DNA of 37,640 nt from Verrucomicrobiaceae bacterium (GCA_027485995.1 JAIXPW010000230.1:1-37640); one strand, 5' to 3'; positions 24,140-32,751 are shown, numbered from the stretch's first letter. Translations and numbers: made by a program. Notes: generated by a model not told the origin, from the sequence alone.

Positions 24140-25408
24140 CTACACCCGAACCCGCTCGACGTTCGCTCCAAGCAGGAGGAGCTTCTCGTCGATGTGCTCG
24201 TAGCCGCGGTCGATGTGATAGAGGCGGTTGATCTCGGTGGTTCCGGTGGCGGTGAGGGCCGCCAGGACCAGTGCGGCCGAGGCGCGGAGGTCGGAGGCCA
24301 TGACCGGGGCGGCGGAAAGTTTCTCGGTGCCACGGACGATGGCGGTGCCGTTGTCGACCTTGATGTCGGCTCCCATCCGCTTGAGCTCGGCGCAGTGCAT
24401 GAAGCGCTGCGGGAAAATGGTGTCCTTGATGACGCTGATGCCCGGCGTGGTGGCCAACAGGGCGGTCATTTGCGCCTGCATGTCGGTCGGGTAGCCGGGG
24501 TAGGGCGCGGTGACGAGGTCGACGCCCTTGAGATCGGTGCCGCGATGGACGGTGCAGGCGTCGCCCGCTTCGTTGAACGAAACCGAATGTCCCGAGGCCT
24601 CGATCGCGGCGGTGATGGCCTTGAGATGCTCGCGGCAGACACGGCGCAGCGTGACTCCTTCACCGGCCAAAGCCGCGGCGACCATGAAGGTGCCGGCCTC
24701 GATGCGGTCCGGGATGACGGTGTGCTCGACCCCGTGAAGCTTGGCGACGCCCTCGATGACGATGCGCCGGGTGCCGGCTCCGGTGATCTTGGCCCCCATC
24801 GCATTCAGGAAATTCGCCAGATCGATCACCTCAGGCTCGGCGGCGGCGGACTCGATGACGGTGGTGCCTTCCGCGAGCGTGGCGGCCATCATCACATTGT
24901 CGGTGCCGAGAACGGTCGGGCCGGAGGTTCCACGAAGATCAAGTTCGGCCCCCTTGAGTCCCTTCGGCGCGGTGAGGATGATGTTTCCTCCTTCAAACTC
25001 GACCTGCGCCCCGAGCGCCTGAAGGCCTTTCAAATGGAGGTCCACCGGGCGATCGCCGATGATGCAGCCACCGGGCAGGGAGACGACGGCGCGACCTTTC
25101 CGCGCCAGCAGCGGGCCCATCACGCAGATCGAGGCCCGCATCCGGCGGACGAGTTCGTAGGGAGCGGTGTCGGAAATTTCCGCACAGGTGGCGCGGATGG
25201 TGCCGGACGAGCGCTCGACCTCGGCCCCGAGAGCGTTGAGGATCTGCACCATGTAGTTGGTGTCGGACACATCCGGCACGCGACGGATGATGACGTCCTC
25301 ATCGGTCAGCAGGGCGGCGGCGATGATCGGCAGCGAGGCATTCTTCGAGCCGGAAATGTTGACGGAACCGCGCAGGGTGCTGCCGCCGTGAACGAGGAGT
25401 TTGTCCAT
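24140..25408 (-). CDS. murA: UDP-N-acetylglucosamine 1-carboxyvinyltransferase MurA
   Basis: A 422-aa cytoplasmic enzyme of the first committed step of peptidoglycan synthesis, moving enolpyruvate from PEP to UDP-GlcNAc. The family landmarks are Lys22-Asn23 in ISGSKNASLP, the PEP-binding Cys115 in LPGGCIIGDRPVDLHL with Arg120, and the catalytic Asp309 in YPGYPTDMQAQ. Having Cys and not Asp at 115 is the fosfomycin-sensitive form. Length is typical. It follows prmC on the same strand after 83 bases, a neighbourhood seen in other bacteria (prfA-prmC-murA). Heptamer repeats lie directly before its ATG (25413-25447) and after its stop (24100-24127). The ATG at 25406-25408 is the family start. Confidence 0.97.
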   Translation of the reverse strand: MDKLLVHGGSTLRGSVNISGSKNASLPIIAAALLTDEDVIIRRVPDVSDTNYMVQILNALGAEVERSSGTIRATCAEISDTAPYELVRRMRASICVMGPLLARKGRAVVSLPGGCIIGDRPVDLHLKGLQALGAQVEFEGGNIILTAPKGLKGAELDLRGTSGPTVLGTDNVMMAATLAEGTTVIESAAAEPEVIDLANFLNAMGAKITGAGTRRIVIEGVAKLHGVEHTVIPDRIEAGTFMVAAALAGEGVTLRRVCREHLKAITAAIEASGHSVSFNEAGDACTVHRGTDLKGVDLVTAPYPGYPTDMQAQMTALLATTPGISVIKDTIFPQRFMHCAELKRMGADIKVDNGTAIVRGTEKLSAAPVMASDLRASAALVLAALTATGTTEINRLYHIDRGYEHIDEKLLLLGANVERVRV

Positions 25409-25412
25409 GAGA

Positions 25413-25447
25413 GGGATTGGGGATCGGGGATGGGAGATGGTGGATTT
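25413..25447. repeat. Heptamer array, GGGATNG type
   Basis: Five consecutive 7-mers on the plus strand: GGGATTG, GGGATCG, GGGATGG, GAGATGG, TGGATTT. The array occupies the leader right before the murA start (minus strand), where it replaces any recognisable Shine-Dalgarno. Confidence 0.7.
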
Positions 25448-25491
25448 CTGAAAACCGGGATCTGCGATCCACGATCGACAAGCCTCTTGAA

Positions 25492-26328
25492 TCAGGGCTT
25501 CTGGGCGAGGGGAAAACGGGCGATGCCCGAAAGGTCGGTCTTCACATCGACGCCGATGAAGCCGGAGTCTTGGAGGAGTCGGGCGACCTGTGAAGCCTGA
25601 TCGTGTCCGATTTCAAGTCCGATCCGCCCCGCAGGCGCAAGTTTTCCAATGGCCTCGGGGGTGAAACGCCGGATGACATCGAGCCCATCCGGACCGCCGA
25701 AGAGGGCGAGGCCGGGGTCGTGCTGGACTTCCTTGGTCAGGGTCGCGCGCTCGGATTCCGGGACATAAGGGAGGTTCGCCGCGATGAGGTCGAAGGGGCC
25801 ATCCAGGGCGGAAAAGAGGTCGCTTTCGACGAATGAAACATTCGGGAGCTCCAGCTTGGCGGCATTCTCCCGGGTCAGCTCAAGGGCCTCCGGCGAAATG
25901 TCGGCCAGCGTCACGTGCCAGCCGGGCCGGGCGGCGGCGAGGGAAAGCCCGAGGACGCCGGAGCCGCAGCCGAGGTCGAGCACGCGGGCACTTTCGGGGA
26001 GTTCGAGCTTGAGGAGGATTTCCACCAGCTCCTCGGTCTCGGGGCGGGGGATGAGGGCCCGGGCGTCGGTCTTGAATTCGTTCTGATGGAACCAGACGGT
26101 GCCCAGCAGGTGCTGGAGCGGGACGCCTTCACCGCGCTTCTTCAGGGCGTCGCGCAGCGGAACCAGATCGGGCTCGCTGATCGGCTGGTCGAAGCGCAGG
26201 TAAAGCTCCATCCGGGTGCACTGGAGCTGGTGGGCCACCAGCATCTGCATGTTCCGCCGGGCATCCTCGATGCCGCGCTTTTCAAGGTAGCGCGTGCCGC
26301 CGTCGAGGATTTCAAGGACCGTGGTCAT
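25492..26328 (-). CDS. prmC: Peptide chain release factor N5-glutamine methyltransferase PrmC
   Basis: A 278-aa SAM-dependent methyltransferase that modifies the GGQ glutamine of RF1/RF2. An N-terminal helical domain (1 to about 80) precedes the Rossmann methyltransferase: RPETEELVE (95-103), motif I DLGCGSGVLGLSLA (118-131), acidic motif II around LADISPEAL (141-149), and the substrate-binding motif NLPYVP at 185-190. The common form is NPPY; the NLPY variant is known in other PrmC/HemK proteins and should still hold the glutamine amide. Length and order are typical. The ATG at 26326-26328 is the family start. prfA, its usual partner, is not in the window. It is divergent from the DUF485 gene. 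Confidence 0.95.
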   Translation of the reverse strand: MTTVLEILDGGTRYLEKRGIEDARRNMQMLVAHQLQCTRMELYLRFDQPISEPDLVPLRDALKKRGEGVPLQHLLGTVWFHQNEFKTDARALIPRPETEELVEILLKLELPESARVLDLGCGSGVLGLSLAAARPGWHVTLADISPEALELTRENAAKLELPNVSFVESDLFSALDGPFDLIAANLPYVPESERATLTKEVQHDPGLALFGGPDGLDVIRRFTPEAIGKLAPAGRIGLEIGHDQASQVARLLQDSGFIGVDVKTDLSGIARFPLAQKP

Positions 26329-26484
26329 TCGTGGGGCGCGACGATGGACAGCCGGATGGAAACTTCCAAGGGCTGATCGAGGGAAATTTCGGAGTAGTTG
26401 GCGGGGAATCGATCCCCCGAACGGGTTTCAGCGAATTTCTTGCTTCGACTTCCCGCGTTCGTCCGTTAGCACCTGAGAAACCCA
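26329..26484. promoter_or_regulatory. Divergent promoter region prmC / DUF485-symporter
   Basis: This 156-base spacer must hold both promoters. It contains a dyad GGGGA-ATCGA-TCCCC (26403-26417). For the plus-strand pair, TTGCTT (about 26441) and CGTTAG (about 26463) are a weak -35/-10 candidate. I cannot define the promoters with confidence. Confidence 0.25.
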
Positions 26485-26808
26485 ATGCACTCCCAAGAGC
26501 ACAACGACTACATCCACAGCGAGGCGTTTCTGCGCCAGCTCATGCGCCGGCAACTGAAGCTTTCGATCGCCTGTGGCGCGACCTTCGGGATCGTCCTGCT
26601 GAGCATGCCTCTGTTGAACTATTTCCTGCCTGAGATGATGGCAACGCGCATTGGCGGCTTTCCGCTGACCTGGCTGATCCTCGGTGTGCTGTTCTTTCCG
26701 TTCGTGTGGGTGATCAGTTACACCTTCATCCGCCGCTCGCTGGCCATGGAGCGCGAAGAGGCCGAGATGGCCCTGGCCAAGGCGTCCAAGTCCGAAACCC
26801 AATCCTGA
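26485..26808 (+). CDS. DUF485 (YjcH-like) small membrane protein
   Basis: A 107-aa protein with two transmembrane helices (about 28-47 and 60-83) and charged ends, matching DUF485. This family is encoded next to acetate/solute symporters (yjcH-actP in enterobacteria), as here, and is presumed to assist them. Typical features are the conserved N-terminal FLRQLMRRQLKLS and the PLTWLILGVLFFPFVWVISYTFIRR block with the second helix. The stop is followed by the symporter start after eight bases, so the two form an operon. Confidence 0.9.
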   Translation: MHSQEHNDYIHSEAFLRQLMRRQLKLSIACGATFGIVLLSMPLLNYFLPEMMATRIGGFPLTWLILGVLFFPFVWVISYTFIRRSLAMEREEAEMALAKASKSETQS

Positions 26809-26816
26809 GCTGAACC

Positions 26817-28679
26817 ATGAATGTCGATCCCTGGATTCTCGGGTTCTCGCTGGTGACCGTGTTGGCGACCCTTTGGATGGGCTTCCGCTCGTCCGGAGGT
26901 TCGAAAACCGCCTCTGATTTCTTTGTGGCTGGCCGATCGGTTTCGGTCGGCTGGAATTCCGCCGCCATCTCCGGCGAATACCTCAGCGCCGCCTCGTTCA
27001 TGGGCGTGGCGGGCATGGTGATGTCCTCCGGCTATGATGCGCTGTGGTATCCGGTGTGTTATGCCTGCGGCTATCTGTTCCTGCTGCTGTTCATCGCCGG
27101 ACCGCTGAGGCGCTTCGGGGCCTACACGATTCCGGACTTCGCGGAGGGCCGATTCGATTCGCCGCTGTTCCGCAAGATCGCCGTCTGCTTCGTGCTGTTC
27201 ATCGGCTTCTTCTACACGATGCCGCAGATGAAGGGCGCGGGTGTCACGCTCTCCTACATTTTCCAGGATGTGGATTTGCGCGGAACCTTTCTGGCGGGGC
27301 TGGCTCCAGTGAATGATCTCGGTGTGGCGACCAATGGAATTCCCTATTGGGTGGGGGTGGCGGTCGTCGGGCTCGTGATCACCTTCAATGTCGCCCTCGG
27401 AGGCATGAAGGGCATCACCCTGATCCAGGCGTTCCAGTACTGGATGAAGATGTTTGCCATTTCCGTGCCTGTCTTCGTCCTGGTCGCGGTCTATGGAGGT
27501 TATGGGAAAAATCTCTCATTGAATCATCTGCCGTCGGATTCCGCCGCGCCCCCAGCACTCTCGCAGAACATCGACCCGACCGCATCCGGTGCACAGAGGG
27601 CAGCACTGCCCGAGAAAGCCCCCAAGGATGAGGCGTGGATCGCTCCGTTCGGTCCACTCAGCACCAAGGCCGCCAAGGCCGCCGGACTCTCTGCGGAGGA
27701 GGGCCGTCCCTATTCGTTGCTCTACACCTTCTCACTGATCATTGCCCTGGTCTGTGGCACGGCCGGGCTGCCCCATATCCTGGTCCGCTTCTACACGAAT
27801 CCGGACGGCGTGGCCGCGAAGCGCACCACCATGTGGGTGATGATCCTGATTGGAGTCTTCTATGTCTTTCCGCCCGTGTTCGGGGTTCTCGGACGGAACC
27901 TGATGCCGGAGCTCTACACCGGCCTGACGGGGATCAAGGGAACGGATCAGGTCGTCCTGAAGCTGCCGACCCTGATCCGGGCGAAATATGGAATGCTGGG
28001 CTCGATCCTCAGCGGCATCACCTGTGCGGGTGCCTTCGCGGCCTTCATGAGTACGTTTTCCGGCCTTCTGGTGTCGATGACCGGTGCCCTTGCCCACGAT
28101 GTTTTTGGCAAGATCCTGCGTCCCAATTCCAGTTCGGAGCAGCGGATGAAGATGTTCAAGTGGTGCGCCGTGATCGTCGGGGGCGTCTCGGTGATCCTCG
28201 GTTCGCTGGTCGAGAAACTGGAGATCAACTTCATGGTCGGCCAGGCCTTCGCCATCGCGGCGGCGAGCTATTTCCCGCTGCTCTTCATGAGTGTCTGGTG
28301 GCGTGGCATGACGATGAGGGGAGCCGCAACCGGCATGCTCACCGGCGGACTCTGTGCGCTCATCGCGGCGGCCCTGACCAACGCAAGCGACCTCATTGCC
28401 AAGGCCGACCAGGCCGCTGCATTGAAGAACAAAATCCCCTACGTGCCCGGCACGATGGCTCAGTTTTGGATCGATCATCCGCTGCTCCGAATTCTTTCCG
28501 AGCAACCCGCCATTTGGGCCGTGCCACTTGCGATCACACTGATGGTGGTCGTTTCCAAGGCCACCCGCTCGACGATCCCCGCCGATGCCGGTCGCAAGAT
28601 GCTCGTGCTCCACGCCCCCGAGGCCCTCGGCCTGAAGGAGGAATACATCAAGGAGCATCAGGAAATGCCTGGGCACTGA
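26817..28679 (+). CDS. actP: Sodium:solute symporter, ActP-like (cation/acetate symporter)
   Basis: A 620-aa inner-membrane transporter of the sodium:solute symporter (SSS) family with about 13 hydrophobic segments. The N-terminal motif SDFFVAGRSVSVGWNSAAISGEYLSAASFMG (about 38-68) and FGAYTIPDFAEGRFDS (about 101-116) are characteristic of ActP-like members. A polar insert of about 60 residues (roughly 226-290, LSLNHLPSDSAAPPALSQNID...) separates two membrane blocks, as in the longer ActP/VC_2705-type subfamily. The DUF485 partner lies eight bases upstream. Acetate or another short carboxylate, driven by sodium, is the likely substrate; this is inferred from family and neighbour only. A perfect palindrome directly follows the stop. 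Confidence 0.9.
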   Translation: MNVDPWILGFSLVTVLATLWMGFRSSGGSKTASDFFVAGRSVSVGWNSAAISGEYLSAASFMGVAGMVMSSGYDALWYPVCYACGYLFLLLFIAGPLRRFGAYTIPDFAEGRFDSPLFRKIAVCFVLFIGFFYTMPQMKGAGVTLSYIFQDVDLRGTFLAGLAPVNDLGVATNGIPYWVGVAVVGLVITFNVALGGMKGITLIQAFQYWMKMFAISVPVFVLVAVYGGYGKNLSLNHLPSDSAAPPALSQNIDPTASGAQRAALPEKAPKDEAWIAPFGPLSTKAAKAAGLSAEEGRPYSLLYTFSLIIALVCGTAGLPHILVRFYTNPDGVAAKRTTMWVMILIGVFYVFPPVFGVLGRNLMPELYTGLTGIKGTDQVVLKLPTLIRAKYGMLGSILSGITCAGAFAAFMSTFSGLLVSMTGALAHDVFGKILRPNSSSEQRMKMFKWCAVIVGGVSVILGSLVEKLEINFMVGQAFAIAAASYFPLLFMSVWWRGMTMRGAATGMLTGGLCALIAAALTNASDLIAKADQAAALKNKIPYVPGTMAQFWIDHPLLRILSEQPAIWAVPLAITLMVVVSKATRSTIPADAGRKMLVLHAPEALGLKEEYIKEHQEMPGH

Positions 28680-28680
28680 T

Positions 28681-28698
28681 CGTTCGGATTTCCGAACG
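28681..28698. terminator. 8-bp perfect palindrome just after actP
   Basis: CGTTCGGA (28681-28688), TT, TCCGAACG (28691-28698) form a perfect hairpin starting one base after the stop. There is no T-tract, so it may be an mRNA 3'-end stabiliser, a weak terminator or an operator for the downstream gene. Confidence 0.45.
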
Positions 28699-28738
28699 CC
28701 AGAAACAGGGAGGTGCATCGGCTGTTCAAAGAGGTTAT

Positions 28739-28758
28739 GACTGGGTGAATGCCCAGTC
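28739..28758 (+). promoter_or_regulatory. Hairpin holding the rhamnosidase start codon in its loop
   Basis: GACTGGG (28739-28745) and CCCAGTC (28752-28758) pair perfectly around the six-base loop TGAATG, whose ATG (28749-28751) is the likely start codon. If it forms in the mRNA it could limit initiation; alternatively it is an operator-like dyad. Confidence 0.4.
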
Positions 28759-31700
28759 TTGTTCCAAGTCATTTTGCCCGGGTTTCAGCCATTCTGTGGC
28801 TGCTCGCGGTTGCGTCGATTTCCCCGCTCCTGGCGGTGGTGGAGGTGTCGAATTTGCGCTGCGAATATCTGCATGATCCGCAAGGTATCGATGAAACGGC
28901 CCCACGCCTGTCGTGGGAAATCTCCTCCCTCGAACGCGCCGAATTTCAGACCGCCTGGCAGGTGTTGGTGGCCTCAACCCCCGAGGCGCTGGCGCTGGAT
29001 CAGGGCGACCTCTGGGACAGTGGCAAGGTCTCTGGCGATGCCACCGCGCAGGTGGTCTATGCCGGAGCGGCGCTGACCTCGCGCACGGTCTGCTTTTGGA
29101 AAGTGCGATCCTGGAACAAAAGCGACCTGGTGTCCTCGTGGAGTCCCGTGGCGAAGTGGTCGGTCGGATTGCTGAATGCCGCTGATTGGTCCGCCAAGTG
29201 GATCGATGGCGCGACCTTCGGCCCCGCGGCCGGCACTCCACCGGTGATCCTCGCCGCGTCCTATGAAGCGGTCACCGGCACAGGCTCGCTCGATGTCACC
29301 GCACAGTTGGTGGCGATGGCGGCCCAGGGAAACTACGCGCTGAGTGTCACCAACACCACCTTCGGCAGCGATCCAGCCTTCAACAAAGTCAAGCGACTGC
29401 GCGTGCAGTACCAGCGCAATGGCCAGACCGGCACCGCGACCTTCGCCGAGAACACGGTGATCGTGTTTCCCGGTGATCTGCCGACGCTTTCGACTCCGGT
29501 GATCGTCAGCGCGCGTTATGAATCGGTCAGTGGCACCGGCTTTCGCGATGTCACCAGCACGCTGAACTCGCTGGCGTCATCCGGCTCGTTCTCACGCGTC
29601 GTCAACAACACCAATTTCGGCCCGGATCCCGCTGTGAACCAGTTGAAGCGTCTGCGGGTGAACTACACGGTCGATGGCGTTGCCGGAGTGAAGACCGTCG
29701 CGGAAAACGCCACCTTCACTTTTCCCACCGACCTCCCGCCACCGGTCTCGGTGGTGCTGACGGCCGCCCGCTATGAGGCAATCGACGGCACTGGTTCAGC
29801 CGATGTCCTCACCAACCTCAACAACCGCGCCCTGACCGGCCCCTATGCAGTGGCGGTGAACAACTCCAACTTCGGTCCTGACCCCGCCGTGAACCATGTG
29901 AAGCGCCTGCGTCTCGACTACCAGCTAAACGGCGTGGCGTGGGTGCGGTATGTCTCCGAGAACGCCACGTTCAACTACCCCGATGATCTCACCCATCCGA
30001 CCAACGTTCCCTATCTGCGGAAATCCTTCGCGCTCACCAAGCCGATCCGCAAAGCAACAATCTATGCGACCGCCCTCGGCCTCTACGAACTGCGTCTCAA
30101 TGGAACCCGCGTCGGCGACCACACGCTGGCTCCCGAGTGGACGGACTACTCAAAGCGCCTCCGCTACCAGACCTACGATGTCACCGCCCAGCTCACCACG
30201 GGTTCGAACGTGTTTGGCGCACAGCTCGCCAGCGGCTGGTATGCCGGCCACATTGGCAACGGAGGTTTTCAATACTGGGGTGCCAGTCCGGGGCTGATGG
30301 CGCAGCTTGAAGTCACCTACACCGACGGCACCAGCGAGCGCGTGATCACCGACGGCTCGTGGAAAATGCAGGCCAGCCCTTCGGTCTTCAGCGATTTCAT
30401 GCTGGGAGAGGACTACGATGCGCGGCGCGAGGTCGCCAACTGGTCGACGGCTGCGGTGAGCGATTCCACCTGGTCGCAGGTATTGCTCCGCACCGAACCT
30501 GTTAGAGCCATGAACGGACAGGTGATGGAGCCGGTGCGCGAGCTGATGGAGCTCACGCCGAAGACCCTCGCCGAACCCGCCACCGGCAAGTGGACCTACG
30601 ACCTCGGCCAAAACATGGTCGGCGTGGTACGTTTGAAAATCACCGCCGCTGCCGGGACGAAGATCACATTGCGTCACGCCGAAATGCTCAATCCCAACGG
30701 CACCGTTTACACCGACAATCTTCGCGGCGCGCCATCGATCGACACCTATATCTGCAAGGGCGGCGGCGAGGAAACCTGGCAGCCGAAGTTCACTTTCCAC
30801 GGCTTCCGCTACGTCGAACTCACGGGAGTTTCGACACGGCCGCCGCTCGATGCGGTCATGGGCGTCGTGTTCGCCACCGACAACGAAAAGATCGGCAGTT
30901 TCGCTTGCTCGGACGGCTGGATCAACCAGCTCCAGTCGAACATCGAGTGGGGCCTGCGCGGGAACTATCTCAGTGTGCCGACCGATTGCCCGCAGCGTGA
31001 TGAGCGACTCGGCTGGATGGGTGATGCCCAGGTCTTCGTCCGCACCGCGACCTACAATGCCGACATCGCCGCGTTCTATACAAAGTGGATGACCGATGTC
31101 ACCGACAGCCAGCTCGCGAATGGTGGCTTCACCGACGTTTCGCCCAACAACGGCACTACCGGCGGCACCCCGGCCTGGGGCGATGCCGGGGTCATCTGTC
31201 CGTGGACCATTTACCAGGCCTACGGCGATGTGCGGATGCTTCAGAAGAACTACGATGCGATGGTCCGGTGGGTGGAATACTGTCGCACGAACAGCACGGG
31301 CTCGATCCGCGACAAGGGCCGCGGTGCCGACTATGGCGACTGGCTTTCGATCAACGCCGACACCAATAAGGAACTGCTCGGCACCGCCTACTACGCCTAC
31401 TCGACCCGCATCTTGGCGAAGGCCGCCGCCGTGCTTGGCAAGACCGCTGACGCCGCGATTTACGAGGCGCTCTTTCAGACGATCAAGTCCGCTTTCATCA
31501 GCAAGTATGTGAACCCCACCACCGGTGTGATGACCGGCAACACCCAGTGCGCCTATGCGCTCGCGCTGAAGTTCGACCTGCTGCCGGACAACCTTCGGGA
31601 TGCGGTCACGCAATTGTTGGAGAACGATGTGGTGGCGAAGGGAGATCACCTTTCGACCGGCTTCGTCGGTGTCAGCTACCTGCTGCCTGCACTTAGCCGC

Positions 31701-32744
31701 AATGGCAGGAATGCGACGGCTTATCGACTGCTCACCCAGGACACCTTCCCCTCATGGCTGTTCTCGGTGAAACTCGGAGCCACCACAATTTGGGAACGCT
31801 GGGATGGCTGGACGCCTCAGAACGGTTTCCAAAACGCAGGCATGAACTCCTTCAACCACTACTCGCTCGGCTCCTGCGGCGAGTGGCTCTATGACACGGT
31901 GGCGGGCATCGATCAGGATCGTTCGGTGGCGGCTTTCAAGAAGATCATCATACGCCCACGACCTGATAGCCGTCTGTCCAGCGCACACGGCAGCCTCCGT
32001 TCGATCAACGGCCTGATCTCAAGCGGTTGGCGCACGTTCACCGGAGGCTTCGTTCTGGAAACCACGATCCCGGCGAACACCACCGCCGAGGTGCATGTTC
32101 CCGCAGCCGATGCCGCGAGCGTGAGTGAGTCCGGCGTGGAGGCGTCGACTGCTCCGGGCGTGACCTACCTCCGCATGGAAGCCGGTGCGGCAGTGTTCGC
32201 AGTTGGTTCGGGCCGCTATCGCTTCACCACCGGCACCGCCGCCGAGCCGGGAGGCGACAGCATTTCCCATGATCCCGGCACAGCCATCCGGATGCGGATC
32301 TCGACCTTGTTAGGCAACGATGGCGGATCGATGGAATTCCTTTCCGTCGATCCCCTCAGTGTCAACGGTGCGGCGATCACGATGGTCGACGGCTGGATCC
32401 ACTACACGCCACAGTCGGGAAACAGCTCGCAGGATTTCTTCAGCTACAGCGTCCGCGATGCCTCGGGCGGCGTGGTTTCGCACACGGTGCAGGTCGGGAT
32501 CATTCCTTCTGATGCCCCGGTCCAGCAAACGCAGTCGATCGAGACCCGACCCGACGGTTCGCGGCGGGTAAGTTTCTCCGGCGTGGCGGGACGGATCTAC
32601 CGGATCCAGTCGAGCGAAACGATGGAGGGGCCTGCTGCATGGATCACCCGCGCGACACTTCAGTCGAACGAGGATGGCAGCTTCGAACTCATCGACAGCC
32701 AGCCATTGCCGCAGGCCCGATTCTATCGAGCGGTGTTTCCGTGA
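28749..32744 (+). CDS. Secreted GH78 alpha-L-rhamnosidase with inserted domain repeats
   Basis: A 1331-aa inverting glycosidase releasing terminal L-rhamnose from plant or algal polysaccharides or glycosides. Domains: signal peptide (about 1-29); N-terminal fibronectin-like domain typical of GH78 (32 to about 150, VSNLRCEYLHDPQGIDETAPRLSWEI); three tandem repeats of about 84 residues (165-243, 249-327, 333-411) not usual in this family; the GH78 beta-sandwich (about 420-610, LYELRLNGTRVGDHTLAPEWTDY); another beta domain; the (alpha/alpha)6 barrel (about 715-1060) with general acid Glu752 in CPQRDERLGWMGD and base Glu1016 in WERWDG; a C-terminal beta domain; a cadherin-like segment (about 1172-1250); and a small terminal domain (about 1265-1331). 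The ATG at 28749 lies in a hairpin loop. It follows actP by 69 bases. Confidence 0.95.
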   Translation: MPSLVPSHFARVSAILWLLAVASISPLLAVVEVSNLRCEYLHDPQGIDETAPRLSWEISSLERAEFQTAWQVLVASTPEALALDQGDLWDSGKVSGDATAQVVYAGAALTSRTVCFWKVRSWNKSDLVSSWSPVAKWSVGLLNAADWSAKWIDGATFGPAAGTPPVILAASYEAVTGTGSLDVTAQLVAMAAQGNYALSVTNTTFGSDPAFNKVKRLRVQYQRNGQTGTATFAENTVIVFPGDLPTLSTPVIVSARYESVSGTGFRDVTSTLNSLASSGSFSRVVNNTNFGPDPAVNQLKRLRVNYTVDGVAGVKTVAENATFTFPTDLPPPVSVVLTAARYEAIDGTGSADVLTNLNNRALTGPYAVAVNNSNFGPDPAVNHVKRLRLDYQLNGVAWVRYVSENATFNYPDDLTHPTNVPYLRKSFALTKPIRKATIYATALGLYELRLNGTRVGDHTLAPEWTDYSKRLRYQTYDVTAQLTTGSNVFGAQLASGWYAGHIGNGGFQYWGASPGLMAQLEVTYTDGTSERVITDGSWKMQASPSVFSDFMLGEDYDARREVANWSTAAVSDSTWSQVLLRTEPVRAMNGQVMEPVRELMELTPKTLAEPATGKWTYDLGQNMVGVVRLKITAAAGTKITLRHAEMLNPNGTVYTDNLRGAPSIDTYICKGGGEETWQPKFTFHGFRYVELTGVSTRPPLDAVMGVVFATDNEKIGSFACSDGWINQLQSNIEWGLRGNYLSVPTDCPQRDERLGWMGDAQVFVRTATYNADIAAFYTKWMTDVTDSQLANGGFTDVSPNNGTTGGTPAWGDAGVICPWTIYQAYGDVRMLQKNYDAMVRWVEYCRTNSTGSIRDKGRGADYGDWLSINADTNKELLGTAYYAYSTRILAKAAAVLGKTADAAIYEALFQTIKSAFISKYVNPTTGVMTGNTQCAYALALKFDLLPDNLRDAVTQLLENDVVAKGDHLSTGFVGVSYLLPALSRNGRNATAYRLLTQDTFPSWLFSVKLGATTIWERWDGWTPQNGFQNAGMNSFNHYSLGSCGEWLYDTVAGIDQDRSVAAFKKIIIRPRPDSRLSSAHGSLRSINGLISSGWRTFTGGFVLETTIPANTTAEVHVPAADAASVSESGVEASTAPGVTYLRMEAGAAVFAVGSGRYRFTTGTAAEPGGDSISHDPGTAIRMRISTLLGNDGGSMEFLSVDPLSVNGAAITMVDGWIHYTPQSGNSSQDFFSYSVRDASGGVVSHTVQVGIIPSDAPVQQTQSIETRPDGSRRVSFSGVAGRIYRIQSSETMEGPAAWITRATLQSNEDGSFELIDSQPLPQARFYRAVFP
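29241..29981 (+). repeat. Three 252-bp coding repeats inside the rhamnosidase
   Basis: The three copies start at residues 165, 249 and 333, an exact spacing of 84 codons. Each has the pattern V-I-L-x-A-x-Y-E-x-x-x-G-T-G-x-x-D-V, a central N-N-x-x-F-G-x-D-P-A-x-N-x-x-K-R-L-R-V and an end E-N-A-T-F-x-x-P. The protein repeat is clear; the DNA has diverged enough that recombination between copies looks old. Confidence 0.85.
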
Positions 32745-32751
32745 CACCCGA

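Noticed and set aside
24194..25600. 468-codon plus-strand open frame opposite murA
   Set aside because: MurA on the other strand is complete with its active-site residues; the antisense product is low-complexity Gly/Asp-rich, as expected from codon bias.
30150..31649. 499-codon minus-strand open frame inside the rhamnosidase
   Set aside because: It overlaps the conserved catalytic barrel of GH78 and has no recognisable protein features.
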